Shown here piece after piece: positions 27,617 to 36,341 of a DNA stretch of 64,000 bases. The stretch comes from Clostridium aestuarii (GTDB lineage: Bacteria; Bacillota; Clostridia; Clostridiales; Clostridiaceae), in assembly GCF_026735135.1 (NCBI RefSeq), contig NZ_JAPQER010000002.1, forward strand, positions 186,001 through 250,000, written 5' to 3'. A program made the translations under genes and the position numbers. The stretch's first letter is position 1. Every line of letters begins with the position of its first letter. Under the pieces are notes generated by a model, which saw nothing but the letters and a program-made list of their open reading frames with translations, ran no database searches and was not told the origin of the DNA.

Positions 27617-27673
27617 AAAATCATATACTGAGTAAAATTCATTATATTTTACTCGGTATATGATTTTATTTTT
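27617..27673. terminator. Second tandem terminator
   Basis: Twenty-one-base arms (27617-27637 and 27647-27667) with a single G-U pair, A-rich left and T-rich right, 11 bases after the first hairpin. Together they insulate the spoIIIA operon. Confidence 0.75.
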
Positions 27674-27760
27674 GTTAAGAACTATATTTAAAAAAAATTA
27701 TTAGGAATAATTTGGACAACTTGTAAATAAAAATTTAATAAGAAAGGAGAGATGAAAATT

Positions 27761-28684
27761 ATGAGCACTAAAGAAGTATTTTATATTTTACCACAAGATG
27801 TAAGAAAGAAAATAGAGAATGTTAAAAGAATTGAAAATTTACAGGAAATAAGAATAAAGATTAACAAACCGTTAGTAATTTATATTGGAGAGAATGAGAT
27901 TATAACAGATTACATTATAACAATTGAAGATATAAAGACGATTCTTCAAAGAATTAGTAATTATTCAATATATGCTTTTGAAGAAGAAATTAAACAAGGA
28001 TATATAACAATAAAAGGTGGTCATAGAGTTGGAATATGTGGGTCCTGTGTTATGGATAATTACAAAGTAAAAACAATAAAAAATATTGCTTCAATTAATA
28101 TTAGAATTTGTAAAGAAATAATAGGCTGTTCTTTAAAAATAATGCCCTATATTATTGAAAATAAAGAGATTTTAAATACTATAGTTATAGCTCCACCCAA
28201 ATGTGGTAAGACAACTTTGATAAGGGATATTACTAAAAATTTATCCAATGGTATTAATTTAAATATGAAAAAAATAGGAGGAAGAAAAATATGTGTAATT
28301 GATGAAAGAAGTGAGATTGGAGGTTGTTGTGATGGAGTTCCTCAAATGGATGTAGGATTGAGAACCGATGTGCTTGACAATTGTCTTAAAAGTGAAGGAA
28401 TTATAATGGCGATTAGAAGTATGTCACCAGATATTATTGTTTGCGATGAAATAGGTACTCATAAAGATATAGAAAGTATATTAGTTGCAATGAACTCAGG
28501 AGTTAATTTAATAACTACTATCCATGGTTTTGGTATAGAAGATTTATATAAAAGAACAGTGTTTAAAGATATGTTGGATAATAATGTATTCGAAAGAGCC
28601 ATAGTATTAAGTGCAGAAGATGGAGTTGGAACAGTAGAATATATTTATGACTTTAATAAAAAAGATAAACTTTGGAGGCGATAA
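27761..28684 (+). CDS. spoIIIAA: Stage III sporulation protein AA (ATPase)
   Basis: Secretion-type ATPase of the SpoIIIA-SpoIIQ channel joining mother cell and forespore. From ATG 27761 it has 307 residues with an N-terminal domain, KGGHRVGICGSC, the P-loop APPKCGKTTLIRDI (about residue 147), ICVIDERSEIGGC and Walker B-like IIVCDEIGTHKDIE. An upstream ATG (27752) is only two bases after GGAG, so 27761 is chosen. First of eight spoIIIA genes in canonical order. A sigma-E promoter is expected; ATATTT near 27690 is too weak to call. Confidence 0.95.
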   Translation: MSTKEVFYILPQDVRKKIENVKRIENLQEIRIKINKPLVIYIGENEIITDYIITIEDIKTILQRISNYSIYAFEEEIKQGYITIKGGHRVGICGSCVMDNYKVKTIKNIASINIRICKEIIGCSLKIMPYIIENKEILNTIVIAPPKCGKTTLIRDITKNLSNGINLNMKKIGGRKICVIDERSEIGGCCDGVPQMDVGLRTDVLDNCLKSEGIIMAIRSMSPDIIVCDEIGTHKDIESILVAMNSGVNLITTIHGFGIEDLYKRTVFKDMLDNNVFERAIVLSAEDGVGTVEYIYDFNKKDKLWRR

Positions 28685-28685
28685 T

Positions 28686-29207
28686 GTGTATCTAAAGTTT
28701 ATAGGATGTATTTTGATTATATTTGGGTCTACATTAATAGGGTTTATATATGGAGAAAACTTAAAAAAAAGGGTTCAACAACTTCAAGAATTAGAAAGAG
28801 TAATATATCAATTGCAAAATGAAATAATGTATACGCATACGCCTCTTCCTGAAATTTTCATTCATGCAGGGGAAAAGTGCGATAAACCTATAGGTGAAAT
28901 TTTTTTAGAGGTTTCTAAATTACTTTTAAAAAATGAAGTTGATAATGTTTATTGTGCATTTAATCAAGTTTTAAAATGTAATAAATCTCTTTTGGATTTA
29001 AAGGACGATGATATTAAAATAATTTTAAATTTAGCAAAAGCGTTGGGAGAAACAGATATAGATGGTCATAAAAATATTATATCTCTTACTTTGCTTAATT
29101 TGAAAAAGCAAATAAAAAATGCTGAGGAAATCATGAATAAAAATGTTAAAATGTACAGATATTTAGGGTTTTCTTTTGGTGCCATATTGGCCATTATGAT
29201 TGTATAG
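28686..29207 (+). CDS. spoIIIAB: Stage III sporulation protein AB
   Basis: GspF-like component of the SpoIIIA feeding-tube complex. From GTG 28686 it has 173 residues: an N-terminal hydrophobic helix (YLKFIGCILIIFGSTLIGF), a cytoplasmic helical domain (LEQVIYQLQNE-like region, GETDIDGHKNII) and a C-terminal helix. GGAGG lies seven bases before the GTG, inside the end of spoIIIAA; the frame itself is open further upstream. Confidence 0.94.
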   Translation: MYLKFIGCILIIFGSTLIGFIYGENLKKRVQQLQELERVIYQLQNEIMYTHTPLPEIFIHAGEKCDKPIGEIFLEVSKLLLKNEVDNVYCAFNQVLKCNKSLLDLKDDDIKIILNLAKALGETDIDGHKNIISLTLLNLKKQIKNAEEIMNKNVKMYRYLGFSFGAILAIMIV

Positions 29208-29218
29208 GAGGAATAAGT

Positions 29219-29416
29219 ATGTTGGATGTAAGTTTAATTTTTAAAATAGCGGCTATAAGTATATTAATTATTGTATTAGATAAAATTTTAAAAACTACAG
29301 GCAAAGATGATTATGCTGTTATAGCTAACTTGGCTGGTATAGTTATTGTTTTAATGATGGTAATAAATTTAATAAATAAATTATTTAGTACTGTTAGAAC
29401 TATGTTCCGATTTTAG
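29219..29416 (+). CDS. spoIIIAC: Stage III sporulation protein AC
   Basis: A 65-residue membrane protein with two hydrophobic helices (about 5-23 and 33-52) separated by LKTTGKDDYA, the hallmark short loop of SpoIIIAC. Part of the mother-cell side of the SpoIIIA channel; AGGAGG ten bases upstream of the ATG; ten bases to spoIIIAD. Confidence 0.95.
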   Translation: MLDVSLIFKIAAISILIIVLDKILKTTGKDDYAVIANLAGIVIVLMMVINLINKLFSTVRTMFRF

Positions 29417-29425
29417 GAGGCTAAT

Positions 29426-29809
29426 ATGGAGATAATAAAAGTTGTTTCGTTTGCATTTATTTCACTATTCATTGTACTCGTATTTAAAAGAAGGAGAGAT
29501 GAATTAGCGATACATATTAGCATAGCGGCAGGTATACTAATATTTTTATTTATGATGGATAAAATCACATCTGTACTTCAATTACTGCAAGAACTTGCCC
29601 TTAAGGCTAATATAGATTTTGTTTATCTAAATATTGTTTTTAAAATATTAGGTATTGCATATTTAGCATCGTTTTGTAGTGAAATATGTAAAGATGCTGG
29701 AGAAAGTAATCTGGCGGGAAAAGTTGAATTTGCAGGTAAGATACTAATACTAGTATTAGCAATACCTATACTTATGGCAGTGCTTCAATCTATTCTAAAA
29801 ATAATGTAA
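29426..29809 (+). CDS. spoIIIAD: Stage III sporulation protein AD
   Basis: A 127-residue membrane protein with four hydrophobic segments and the SpoIIIAD/AC-like motif YLASFCSEICKDAGESNLAGKVEFAGK, quoted here as its core SEICKDAGESNLAGKVE. Together with SpoIIIAC it probably forms a membrane subcomplex of the channel. AGGAGG precedes the ATG; 20 bases to spoIIIAE. Confidence 0.95.
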   Translation: MEIIKVVSFAFISLFIVLVFKRRRDELAIHISIAAGILIFLFMMDKITSVLQLLQELALKANIDFVYLNIVFKILGIAYLASFCSEICKDAGESNLAGKVEFAGKILILVLAIPILMAVLQSILKIM

Positions 29810-29829
29810 AGATATGTGGGGTATATAAT

Positions 29830-30981
29830 ATGAAAAAAATTATAGTAATGTTAATGATTTTTTTAATAATTCCCTTGAATGTACAAGCTTATACTGAAAA
29901 CCCATTAACAGATAGTAAAGAGAATATGAAAGTAGAACAGTTATATGACTATATGACGAATGTAAAAAATGAGTATGAAATATTAAATGATATTGATATT
30001 AAGTCATATGTAAAGCAGTATATTAAAAGTGGAGATGGTAAATTTTCAACTAAAAAATTTATAAAAGCTTTATTGATATATGCATTTAAAGAGGTGGCGG
30101 CATGTGGCAAATTAATGTCCATGATAATAATAATATGTATAATATGTGCACTTATTAAAAACTTAGAAAATGCTTTTAATAATGGAAGTATATCAAATAT
30201 AGCCTACTTTGCTTGCTATGCCTTATTAATCATATTAATTTCAAAAAATTTTTATATGGGAGTTTCAACTGTAAAAGAAGCAATTAAAAGTATGACAGAT
30301 TTTATGGGAGCACTAATACCCGTTTTGTTAATGCTTTTAGCTACAGTAGGCGGGTTTACACAAGCAGCGGTTCTAGACCCTTTAATTTTAGGGGCTATTA
30401 ATGTAAGTGCAAGAGTATTTAATGATTTAATAATCCCAATAATTAGTATGACGTTTGTTATACAATTTGTAAATAATGTTTCAGAGGATTATAAGATAGA
30501 TAAATTATCTAAGCTGTTAAATCAAATTGTACTTTGGACACAGGGAATTGTTATGACTATCTTTATAGGTATTATAACTATAAGAGGAATAAATACTTCA
30601 ACTATAGATGCAGTGGCAGAAAAAACGGTTAAATTTGCAGTGGATAATTTTATACCTATAGTGGGAAAAAGTTTATCTGATGCTATTTCTACAGTAGCAG
30701 GATATTCTTTGCTTTTGAAAAATGCACTTAGTAGTATAGGATTAGTAATTTTGATTATTATGATAATTTTCCCCTTGATTAAAATGCTGATGATGGCATT
30801 AATATATAAAGCAACTTCAGCGTTAATAGAACCAATTAGTGATAAGAGGCTAGTTCAGTGTATATCATCTGTAGGAGATTCATTAATTCTTATTACTTCT
30901 TGTCTGATTTGTGTTTCGGTTATGTTTTTTATTATGATAGCAATTGTAGCTTCGGCAGGAAAGATGGTCATAGCGGGATAA
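29830..30981 (+). CDS. spoIIIAE: Stage III sporulation protein AE
   Basis: A 383-residue polytopic membrane protein with an N-terminal signal-like segment (MKKIIVMLMIFLIIPLNVQA), an extracytoplasmic stretch to about residue 85, then eight or so hydrophobic helices including LLATVGGFTQAA and GKSLSDAISTVAGYS. It belongs to the SpoIIIAE family, proposed to be a permease-like part of the channel. No irregularity. Confidence 0.95.
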   Translation: MKKIIVMLMIFLIIPLNVQAYTENPLTDSKENMKVEQLYDYMTNVKNEYEILNDIDIKSYVKQYIKSGDGKFSTKKFIKALLIYAFKEVAACGKLMSMIIIICIICALIKNLENAFNNGSISNIAYFACYALLIILISKNFYMGVSTVKEAIKSMTDFMGALIPVLLMLLATVGGFTQAAVLDPLILGAINVSARVFNDLIIPIISMTFVIQFVNNVSEDYKIDKLSKLLNQIVLWTQGIVMTIFIGIITIRGINTSTIDAVAEKTVKFAVDNFIPIVGKSLSDAISTVAGYSLLLKNALSSIGLVILIIMIIFPLIKMLMMALIYKATSALIEPISDKRLVQCISSVGDSLILITSCLICVSVMFFIMIAIVASAGKMVIAG

Positions 30982-30995
30982 AGGGGGGTGAGTAG

Positions 30996-31589
30996 ATGAT
31001 AGAGAATCTTAGAAGCTGGATTATAAATATTTGTTCAACTGTGATTTTTATTACTGCAGTTGAAATGATACTTCCCAATAATAATATGAAAAAATATGCA
31101 AAATTTGTTTTAGGGTTAATATTAGTAACTGTTTTGATTAATCCTGTAATAAAAGCATTTGATAAAAATTTCAGTGTAGATAGATGTGTTAATGAAGCGT
31201 CGAGATATTTTGAAGAAAAAGAATATGAAAAAAATTATGATAAGTATAAAAACGTAACTATAGATAAAACGGTTGATGCTTTTTCAAAAAATTTAGAAAA
31301 CTTATGTACAAGAAAATTAAAAGAAAAATTTCCAAAGGATAGTTATAAAGTTGCGATAGATGTTAATTATGAGGATGAAAAAGAAAACTTTGTTATTGAT
31401 ACAGTAAAAATAGGAGTAACTGAAGGAGGAATAAAAAAAATAACAAAAATACAAAAAATTAAAATAAAAGATAGTGAAGAGGTTAGTGGAAAAGAATCAA
31501 TAGATAGTAAGAAGTTAGAAAGTATTAAAAAATACTTAAGTGATATTATGGATGTTTCAAAAGATAAAATTACGGTGTACAAAGCGTAA
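30996..31589 (+). CDS. spoIIIAF: Stage III sporulation protein AF
   Basis: A 197-residue protein with two N-terminal transmembrane helices (about 8-25 and 35-53) and a lysine- and glutamate-rich extracytoplasmic domain that in the family adopts a ring-building-motif fold. The start follows AAGGGGGGTGA. Fourth-from-last gene of the operon. Confidence 0.93.
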   Translation: MIENLRSWIINICSTVIFITAVEMILPNNNMKKYAKFVLGLILVTVLINPVIKAFDKNFSVDRCVNEASRYFEEKEYEKNYDKYKNVTIDKTVDAFSKNLENLCTRKLKEKFPKDSYKVAIDVNYEDEKENFVIDTVKIGVTEGGIKKITKIQKIKIKDSEEVSGKESIDSKKLESIKKYLSDIMDVSKDKITVYKA

Positions 31590-31628
31590 TTTAAAAAGGT
31601 ATAAACTTAAAACAAAGAGGGGGATGTT

Positions 31629-32324
31629 ATGGATTTTAAAAAAATATTTAAGTTAGAAAACGTAAAAGATAAGATTAAAAATAAGTCTAATAATGAAGCT
31701 AATATAAAAAAAGATAAAGAAATAGTAAAAGGTAAAATAGGAAAAAACAAAATAGGAAATTTACTAATACTTATTTTGGTTGGAGTATTATTATTGATGG
31801 TTAGTAATGTTTTTAAAGATAGTAGCATGGGAAAAAATGATAACAATATGAAAAAATTAGGTAAAGCAGTATTTGAACAAAATAAAATTAATGATGAAAA
31901 TACAAATGTAATGGATAAAGAAAAAACAGATAGTCAAAATGAAATGGAAAATAAACTTAAGAATATATTAGAGAACATTGAAGATGTTGGGAAAGTTGAA
32001 GTGATGCTTTATTTTAAGGGAGGTGAGGAGCAGATTCCAGCTATTAATGTCAATGATTCTACTAGCTTTATGGAAGAAAAAGATAATGATGGTGGAATAA
32101 GAAAAACAACACAAAAAAATGATGGTAGAACTGTAGTAATGATGAATACGGAAAATGGTACAAAACCACTTATAGTAAAAAAATACAATCCAGAGGTTAC
32201 TGGGGTATGTATAGTAGCTGAAGGAGCTGAAAATAATTTAATAAAACTACAAATTCACAAAGCTGTTATGAATTTATTTGATTTAGAAGATGATAAAGTT
32301 AATGTATATCCAATGAAAAAATAA
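31629..32324 (+). CDS. spoIIIAG: Stage III sporulation protein AG
   Basis: Ring-forming protein of the SpoIIIA channel in the intermembrane space. The 231 residues begin with a basic cytoplasmic tail, one transmembrane helix (about 45-60, NLLILILVGVLLLMVSNVF), a linker and the ring-building domain (about 105-225) with ENIEDVGKVEVMLYF and PLIVKKYNPEVTGVCIVAEGA cited in part as PEVTGVCIVAEGA. AGAGGGGGATG sets the start. Confidence 0.94.
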   Translation: MDFKKIFKLENVKDKIKNKSNNEANIKKDKEIVKGKIGKNKIGNLLILILVGVLLLMVSNVFKDSSMGKNDNNMKKLGKAVFEQNKINDENTNVMDKEKTDSQNEMENKLKNILENIEDVGKVEVMLYFKGGEEQIPAINVNDSTSFMEEKDNDGGIRKTTQKNDGRTVVMMNTENGTKPLIVKKYNPEVTGVCIVAEGAENNLIKLQIHKAVMNLFDLEDDKVNVYPMKK

Positions 32325-32394
32325 CATATATTTTGTGAAACAAGCATATAAATTTTTTAGAAAGGTTATAAAAGATAAAATAGGAGGAATTTAA

Positions 32395-32907
32395 ATGAAT
32401 AAAAAGCAAGGAGTCATTATTGTTGTGTTATTGGCACTTATAGTATGTGCAGGAATAGCAGCTACAAAGTTAAATGCTGATTTAGATTATGTAGCTGGTA
32501 ATGATATGTTAAATGGAAAGAACACGATTTCTTTAAATGAATCAAATGAAAAAACTACTGCAACCAATTTTTTTCAAGAATCTCAACTTATAAGGGATAA
32601 TAAAGAAGCACAGACATTACAGACATTGAAAGCGCTAATAGATGATGAAAATGTATCAAAAGAAGAGAGAACAAAGTTAAATAAGCAATATACAGAATTA
32701 GCTTTGGCAATTAAAGATCAATCACAAATAGAGACTGTTTTAAAGAGTAAAGGTTATGATGAAGTGCTTTGTTATATTAACGAAAGTAAGGCTACAGTTG
32801 TTATTAAAACAGATGAGTTAACAGAAAAAGATAAAAAACAAATTCAAGAAGTTGTTATGGATGTAACTCAAATTAGAGATGTAGAAATTCAACCGAGCAA
32901 AAAATAA
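32395..32907 (+). CDS. spoIIIAH: Stage III sporulation protein AH
   Basis: Mother-cell protein whose YscJ-like extracytoplasmic domain docks with SpoIIQ (or its clostridial equivalent) from the forespore. The 170 residues comprise an N-terminal transmembrane helix (about 6-24), a linker and the C-terminal ring-building domain (TLKALIDDENVSKEERTKL, LKSKGYDEVLCYINESKATVVIK cited in part as GYDEVLCYIN). It is shorter than the Bacillus protein mainly in the linker. Last gene of spoIIIA. Confidence 0.93.
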   Translation: MNKKQGVIIVVLLALIVCAGIAATKLNADLDYVAGNDMLNGKNTISLNESNEKTTATNFFQESQLIRDNKEAQTLQTLKALIDDENVSKEERTKLNKQYTELALAIKDQSQIETVLKSKGYDEVLCYINESKATVVIKTDELTEKDKKQIQEVVMDVTQIRDVEIQPSKK

Positions 32908-32913
32908 ATATAT

Positions 32914-32942
32914 TTGTAAAATCATACTCTATTTGATATAAT
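32914..32942 (+). promoter_or_regulatory. Sigma-A-type promoter for the Asp23-like gene
   Basis: TTGTAA at 32914-32919, 17-base spacer, TATAAT at 32937-32942, just after the spoIIIAH stop. Confidence 0.65.
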
Positions 32943-32992
32943 AAGCATAAGATTTATTTGTTTTGAAAAATCAAAACAAAGGAGGGACAAAT

Positions 32993-33391
32993 ATGAACGA
33001 ACAAGTGATTAATGGAGTCGAAATGGGTATTGTTAAAATATCAGATGAAGTGGTTGAAGTTATTGCTGGACTTGCGGCTTCTGAAATAGATGGAATTGAA
33101 GGTATGAGCACCACTTTAGTAGGAGGAATAACTCAAATCTTAAGTGGAAAGAAAAATGTATCTAAAGGTGTAAAAGTTAATGTTGGAGAAGAAAGTGCAA
33201 CTATTGATTTATATGTTGTAGTTAAATATGGTGTTAAAATATCAGAGGTAGCAAGAACTGTTCAAGAAAATGTTAAGAAATCAGTAGAGTCTATGACTGG
33301 GCTTGCTGTTTCAGCAGTTAATGTTTATATTCAAAGTATAATGCTTCCCAAAATAGAAGAAAACGAAGAAGAAGAAGAAAAAGAAGAATAA
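32993..33391 (+). CDS. Asp23/Gls24 family envelope stress protein
   Basis: A 132-residue protein of the Asp23/Gls24 (DUF322) family, starting at ATG 32993 after AAAGGAGGG. The family motifs GIVKISDEVVEVIAGLAASEIDGIEG (core VVEVIAGLAASEIDGIEG) and YVVVKYGVKISEVARTVQE are plain, and the tail is strongly acidic (EENEEEEEKEE). In Firmicutes YqhY-type members lie beside nusB and accBC and have been linked to envelope or fatty-acid control. It has its own promoter and ends in a hairpin. Confidence 0.9.
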   Translation: MNEQVINGVEMGIVKISDEVVEVIAGLAASEIDGIEGMSTTLVGGITQILSGKKNVSKGVKVNVGEESATIDLYVVVKYGVKISEVARTVQENVKKSVESMTGLAVSAVNVYIQSIMLPKIEENEEEEEKEE

Positions 33392-33396
33392 TTATT

Positions 33397-33420
33397 ACAC
33401 CCTCTGAAAACAGAGGGTGT
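33397..33420 (+). terminator. Hairpin after the Asp23-like gene
   Basis: Perfect ten-base arms (ACACCCTCTG and complement) around AAAA. The T-tract is short (TTCC), so termination may be partial, allowing read-through to nusB. Confidence 0.6.
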
Positions 33421-33452
33421 TTCCATGTTTAAGATGTATAAGAATAACTAAG

Positions 33453-33480
33453 TTGACAATAATTTAAATATAAATAAAAT
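33453..33480 (+). promoter_or_regulatory. Promoter for nusB
   Basis: TTGACA at 33453-33458, 16-base spacer, TAAAAT at 33475-33480, 33 bases before the nusB start. Confidence 0.6.
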
Positions 33481-33512
33481 CAAAATAATGTATGGAATAT
33501 ATAGGAGGTACT

Positions 33513-33908
33513 ATGAACAGAAGAAAATCAAGAGAAATAGCTATGAAATTATTATTTGAAATGACTATAAACAAAGGAGAATATGAAGAAATATTAGAAA
33601 ACTTTAAGCAATCTATTGAAATGGATTTAGAAGATGTAGATTTTACTTATGTAGAAACTTTAATAAAAGGAATTGAAAATAATATAGAAACTATAAATGA
33701 TAAAATAGAGAAAAATTTAAAAAATTGGAAAATGAATAGATTATCTAAAGTAGATCTTTCCATTCTTAGATTAGCTACATATGAAATTATTTTTTCTAGT
33801 GATGTACCAAATAAAGTAGCAGTCAATGAAGGAATAGAACTTGCTAAAAAGTATTCAGCATCTAATGCACCAGCATTTATAAATGGTGTGCTTGCAAATA
33901 TGATATAA
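33513..33908 (+). CDS. nusB: Transcription antitermination protein NusB
   Basis: RNA-binding component of the rRNA antitermination complex with NusE (S10). From ATG 33513 it has 131 all-helical residues with [15 protein letters not shown] at the start, [21 protein letters not shown] and [26 protein letters not shown] (core [11 protein letters not shown] and FINGVLA). ATAGGAGG gives the start; an upstream in-frame ATG overlaps the promoter. Located between the Asp23-like gene and folD, a common Firmicute order. Confidence 0.95.
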   Translation: MNRRKSREIAMKLLFEMTINKGEYEEILENFKQSIEMDLEDVDFTYVETLIKGIENNIETINDKIEKNLKNWKMNRLSKVDLSILRLATYEIIFSSDVPNKVAVNEGIELAKKYSASNAPAFINGVLANMI

Positions 33909-33916
33909 AGAGGTTC

Positions 33917-33955
33917 CTAAGCTTCAGGTAGAGTTTTACTTTATCTGAAGCTTAG
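33917..33955 (+). other. Strong hairpin in the nusB-folD leader, no T-tract
   Basis: Fourteen-base arms (33917-33930 and 33942-33955, one G-U pair), extendable outward past a bulged C. It is followed by AAACTATT rather than a T run, so it is not a clean terminator. A further weak stem (ATAATGCT with AGTATTAT) lies downstream before folD. It may be an attenuator or processing site; no known riboswitch class was recognised. Confidence 0.5.
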
Positions 33956-34068
33956 AAACTATTATATAGGGATAATGCTGTTTAACTTACCGTTTGTAGC
34001 CACAAGAGTATTATATTATCAGAAGGATAGAATTGAATAACCTTAAGACAAGTTTTAGAGGTGGAATT

Positions 34069-34905
34069 ATGGGAATAAAATTAGATGGTAAAAAAGTTGC
34101 ACAAAAATATCAAGAAGAAATAAGAAGATTTATTAAATTAAAAAAAGATAAAGGTCAAAAAGTTCCGGGAATGGCTAACATTCTTGTAGGAAATGATAGC
34201 GGTTCTATATATTATGTTAATAATCAAAACAAGTTATGTAATAAGCTAGGAATAGATGTAAGAAGTATTTTTCTAGAAGAAAATATTCATGAAGATAATC
34301 TGATGAATATTATTAGAAAATTAAATTGTGATGATGAAATAGATGGGATAATACTCCAACTACCACTTCCAAAGCATTTAAATGAAGCTAAAATAACATC
34401 TGAAATATCTTATAAAAAGGATATCGATGGACTAAGTAATCTTAGTACAGGTAAATTTTATAAAAAAGAAAAATGTCATATGCCATGTACTCCAAAAGGA
34501 ATAATTAATTTAATAAAGAGTACTGAATTTGAAATAGAAGGTAAATACGCAGTGGTTATAGGAAGAAGTAATATTGTAGGAAAACCAATTGCTCAGTTGC
34601 TTTTAAATGAAAATGCTACAGTTACAATATGTCATTCTAAAACTAAAAATTTAAAACAAATTTGCAAAAATGCAGATATTTTGGTATGTGCTGCAGGAAA
34701 GCCTAAGTTTATTACTAAAGAGTATATAAAGGAAGGCGCATTTGTGATTGATGTTGGTACTACAATGGTAGATGGTAAACTTACAGGAGATGTATGTTTT
34801 GAGGAAGTAATTGAAAAAGCTTCGTTTGTAACGCCAGTTCCAGGAGGCGTTGGTGCTATGACAACTACTATGCTAATGAAAAATCTTTGTGAGGAATTAA
34901 AATAA
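34069..34905 (+). CDS. folD: Methylenetetrahydrofolate dehydrogenase / methenyl-THF cyclohydrolase FolD
   Basis: Bifunctional enzyme interconverting 5,10-methylene-, methenyl- and 10-formyl-THF. From ATG 34069 it has 278 residues with SxxYVxxKxKxCxxxGI-like [17 protein letters not shown] (catalytic lysine region), [21 protein letters not shown], and the Rossmann segment [18 protein letters not shown], ending with [26 protein letters not shown] lies before this ATG; the frame extends upstream to a TTG at 34033 without support. Confidence 0.96.
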   Translation: MGIKLDGKKVAQKYQEEIRRFIKLKKDKGQKVPGMANILVGNDSGSIYYVNNQNKLCNKLGIDVRSIFLEENIHEDNLMNIIRKLNCDDEIDGIILQLPLPKHLNEAKITSEISYKKDIDGLSNLSTGKFYKKEKCHMPCTPKGIINLIKSTEFEIEGKYAVVIGRSNIVGKPIAQLLLNENATVTICHSKTKNLKQICKNADILVCAAGKPKFITKEYIKEGAFVIDVGTTMVDGKLTGDVCFEEVIEKASFVTPVPGGVGAMTTTMLMKNLCEELK

Positions 34906-34906
34906 T

Positions 34907-36106
34907 ATGCATATAAAAACTTTAAGTATTTCTCAATTAAATAATTATATAAAAAAAGTTTTAGATAATGATTTTATTTTAAAAAATGCTAGTATTAAAG
35001 GAGAAATATCAAATTTTAAAATTCATACTAGTGGACATATTTATTTTTCCTTAAAAGATGAATATTCAAAAATAAATTGTATAATGTTTAAATCTTATGC
35101 TAAAGATATTAAATTTAATCCTCAAAATGGAAATAGTGTTATAGCTAGAGGAAGAGTATCTTTATATCTTAAAGATGGATTATATCAATTTTATTGTGAG
35201 GAAATGCAACAAGAAGGAAAAGGCGATTTATTTGCTGCGTTTGAAAACCTAAAAGATAAACTTAAGAAGGAACATATATTTGAAGAAGCTCATAAAAAGG
35301 TGATACCTAGATATGCAAAAAAAATAGGAGTAGTAACTTCTCCCACAGGAGCAGCTCTTAGAGATATTATAAATGTAACAAAACGTAGAAATTCTAGTGT
35401 GGAAATGTTAATTTATCCAGCACTTGTTCAAGGAGAAACTGCAAGCGCACAAATAATCAATGGTATAAAATATTTTGACAGTAGAGAAGATATAGATGCA
35501 ATTATTTTAGCTAGAGGTGGAGGTTCAATAGAAGAACTTTGGGCATTTAATAATGAAAAATTAGCTTATACAATTTATAATTGTAATAAACCTATTATAA
35601 CTGGTGTTGGTCATGAAACAGATTTTACAATTGCAGATTTTGCAAGTGACAAAAGAGCGCCTACACCATCAGCAGCGGCAGAAATTGCTGTGTTTAATCT
35701 TAATGAGTTGAATTCTAAGATACAAAATTATAAAGAGCTTATGTATAATAAAATCCAAAGTAATGTAAATGAAAGATATAGTTATCTGAATTTATTGAGT
35801 AAAAATTTGAAGATTTATAGCCCAATGATTAATATTGCCAATCAATATACTAAAATTGATAATATGAAGCAAATACTTATACATAAAATACAATTAAAAA
35901 TCAATAAAGAAAAAGAATGTTTAGTAAAAATGAATTCCTTGCTATCTGCACATAATCCTTTAAATGTTTTAAATAAAGGATTTTCTATAATTCAAGATAG
36001 TGAAGGGAATATTGTTAGTAGTACTGAAAAATTAAAGCAGCAATGCTCCATAGAAATAACATTTAAAGATGGTAAAGTTAAAACAGATATATGTAACTGC
36101 GATTGA
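34907..36106 (+). CDS. xseA: Exodeoxyribonuclease VII large subunit XseA
   Basis: Catalytic subunit of the single-strand DNA exonuclease VII. The 399 residues have an N-terminal OB fold (about 1-100; [21 protein letters not shown] core [15 protein letters not shown]), the catalytic domain with [29 protein letters not shown] and [17 protein letters not shown], then a coiled coil. The start is one base after the folD stop. Followed by xseB, then ispA. Confidence 0.96.
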   Translation: MHIKTLSISQLNNYIKKVLDNDFILKNASIKGEISNFKIHTSGHIYFSLKDEYSKINCIMFKSYAKDIKFNPQNGNSVIARGRVSLYLKDGLYQFYCEEMQQEGKGDLFAAFENLKDKLKKEHIFEEAHKKVIPRYAKKIGVVTSPTGAALRDIINVTKRRNSSVEMLIYPALVQGETASAQIINGIKYFDSREDIDAIILARGGGSIEELWAFNNEKLAYTIYNCNKPIITGVGHETDFTIADFASDKRAPTPSAAAEIAVFNLNELNSKIQNYKELMYNKIQSNVNERYSYLNLLSKNLKIYSPMINIANQYTKIDNMKQILIHKIQLKINKEKECLVKMNSLLSAHNPLNVLNKGFSIIQDSEGNIVSSTEKLKQQCSIEITFKDGKVKTDICNCD

Positions 36107-36119
36107 TTGGAGGGGTTAT

Positions 36120-36341
36120 ATGGCTAAAAGAAAAGAATCCTATGAAAGTACAATTAAGAAGCTAGAAAAAATCATAGGTGAAATGGAAAATGAAGAATTG
36201 TCTTTAGAAGGATCTTTGAAAAATTATGAAGATGGAGTAAAACTTTGTAATAAACTCTATAAAATGTTGAATGATTCAGAAACTAAAATAAAAATTTTAA
36301 CTGAACAAGGAGAAAAAGACTTTGTAGAGGTAGATGAATAA
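36120..36341 (+). CDS. xseB: Exodeoxyribonuclease VII small subunit XseB
   Basis: A 73-residue two-helix protein with the family core YESTIKKLEKIIGEMENEEL and SLEGSLKNYEDGVKLCNKLY; it binds the XseA coiled coil. GGAGGGG precedes ATG 36120; an open frame upstream inside xseA is not used. Its stop overlaps the start of ispA by eight bases. Confidence 0.95.
   Translation: MAKRKESYESTIKKLEKIIGEMENEELSLEGSLKNYEDGVKLCNKLYKMLNDSETKIKILTEQGEKDFVEVDE

Noticed and set aside
33956..34068. THF riboswitch before folD
   Set aside because: The spacing and conserved motifs of known THF riboswitches are not seen.
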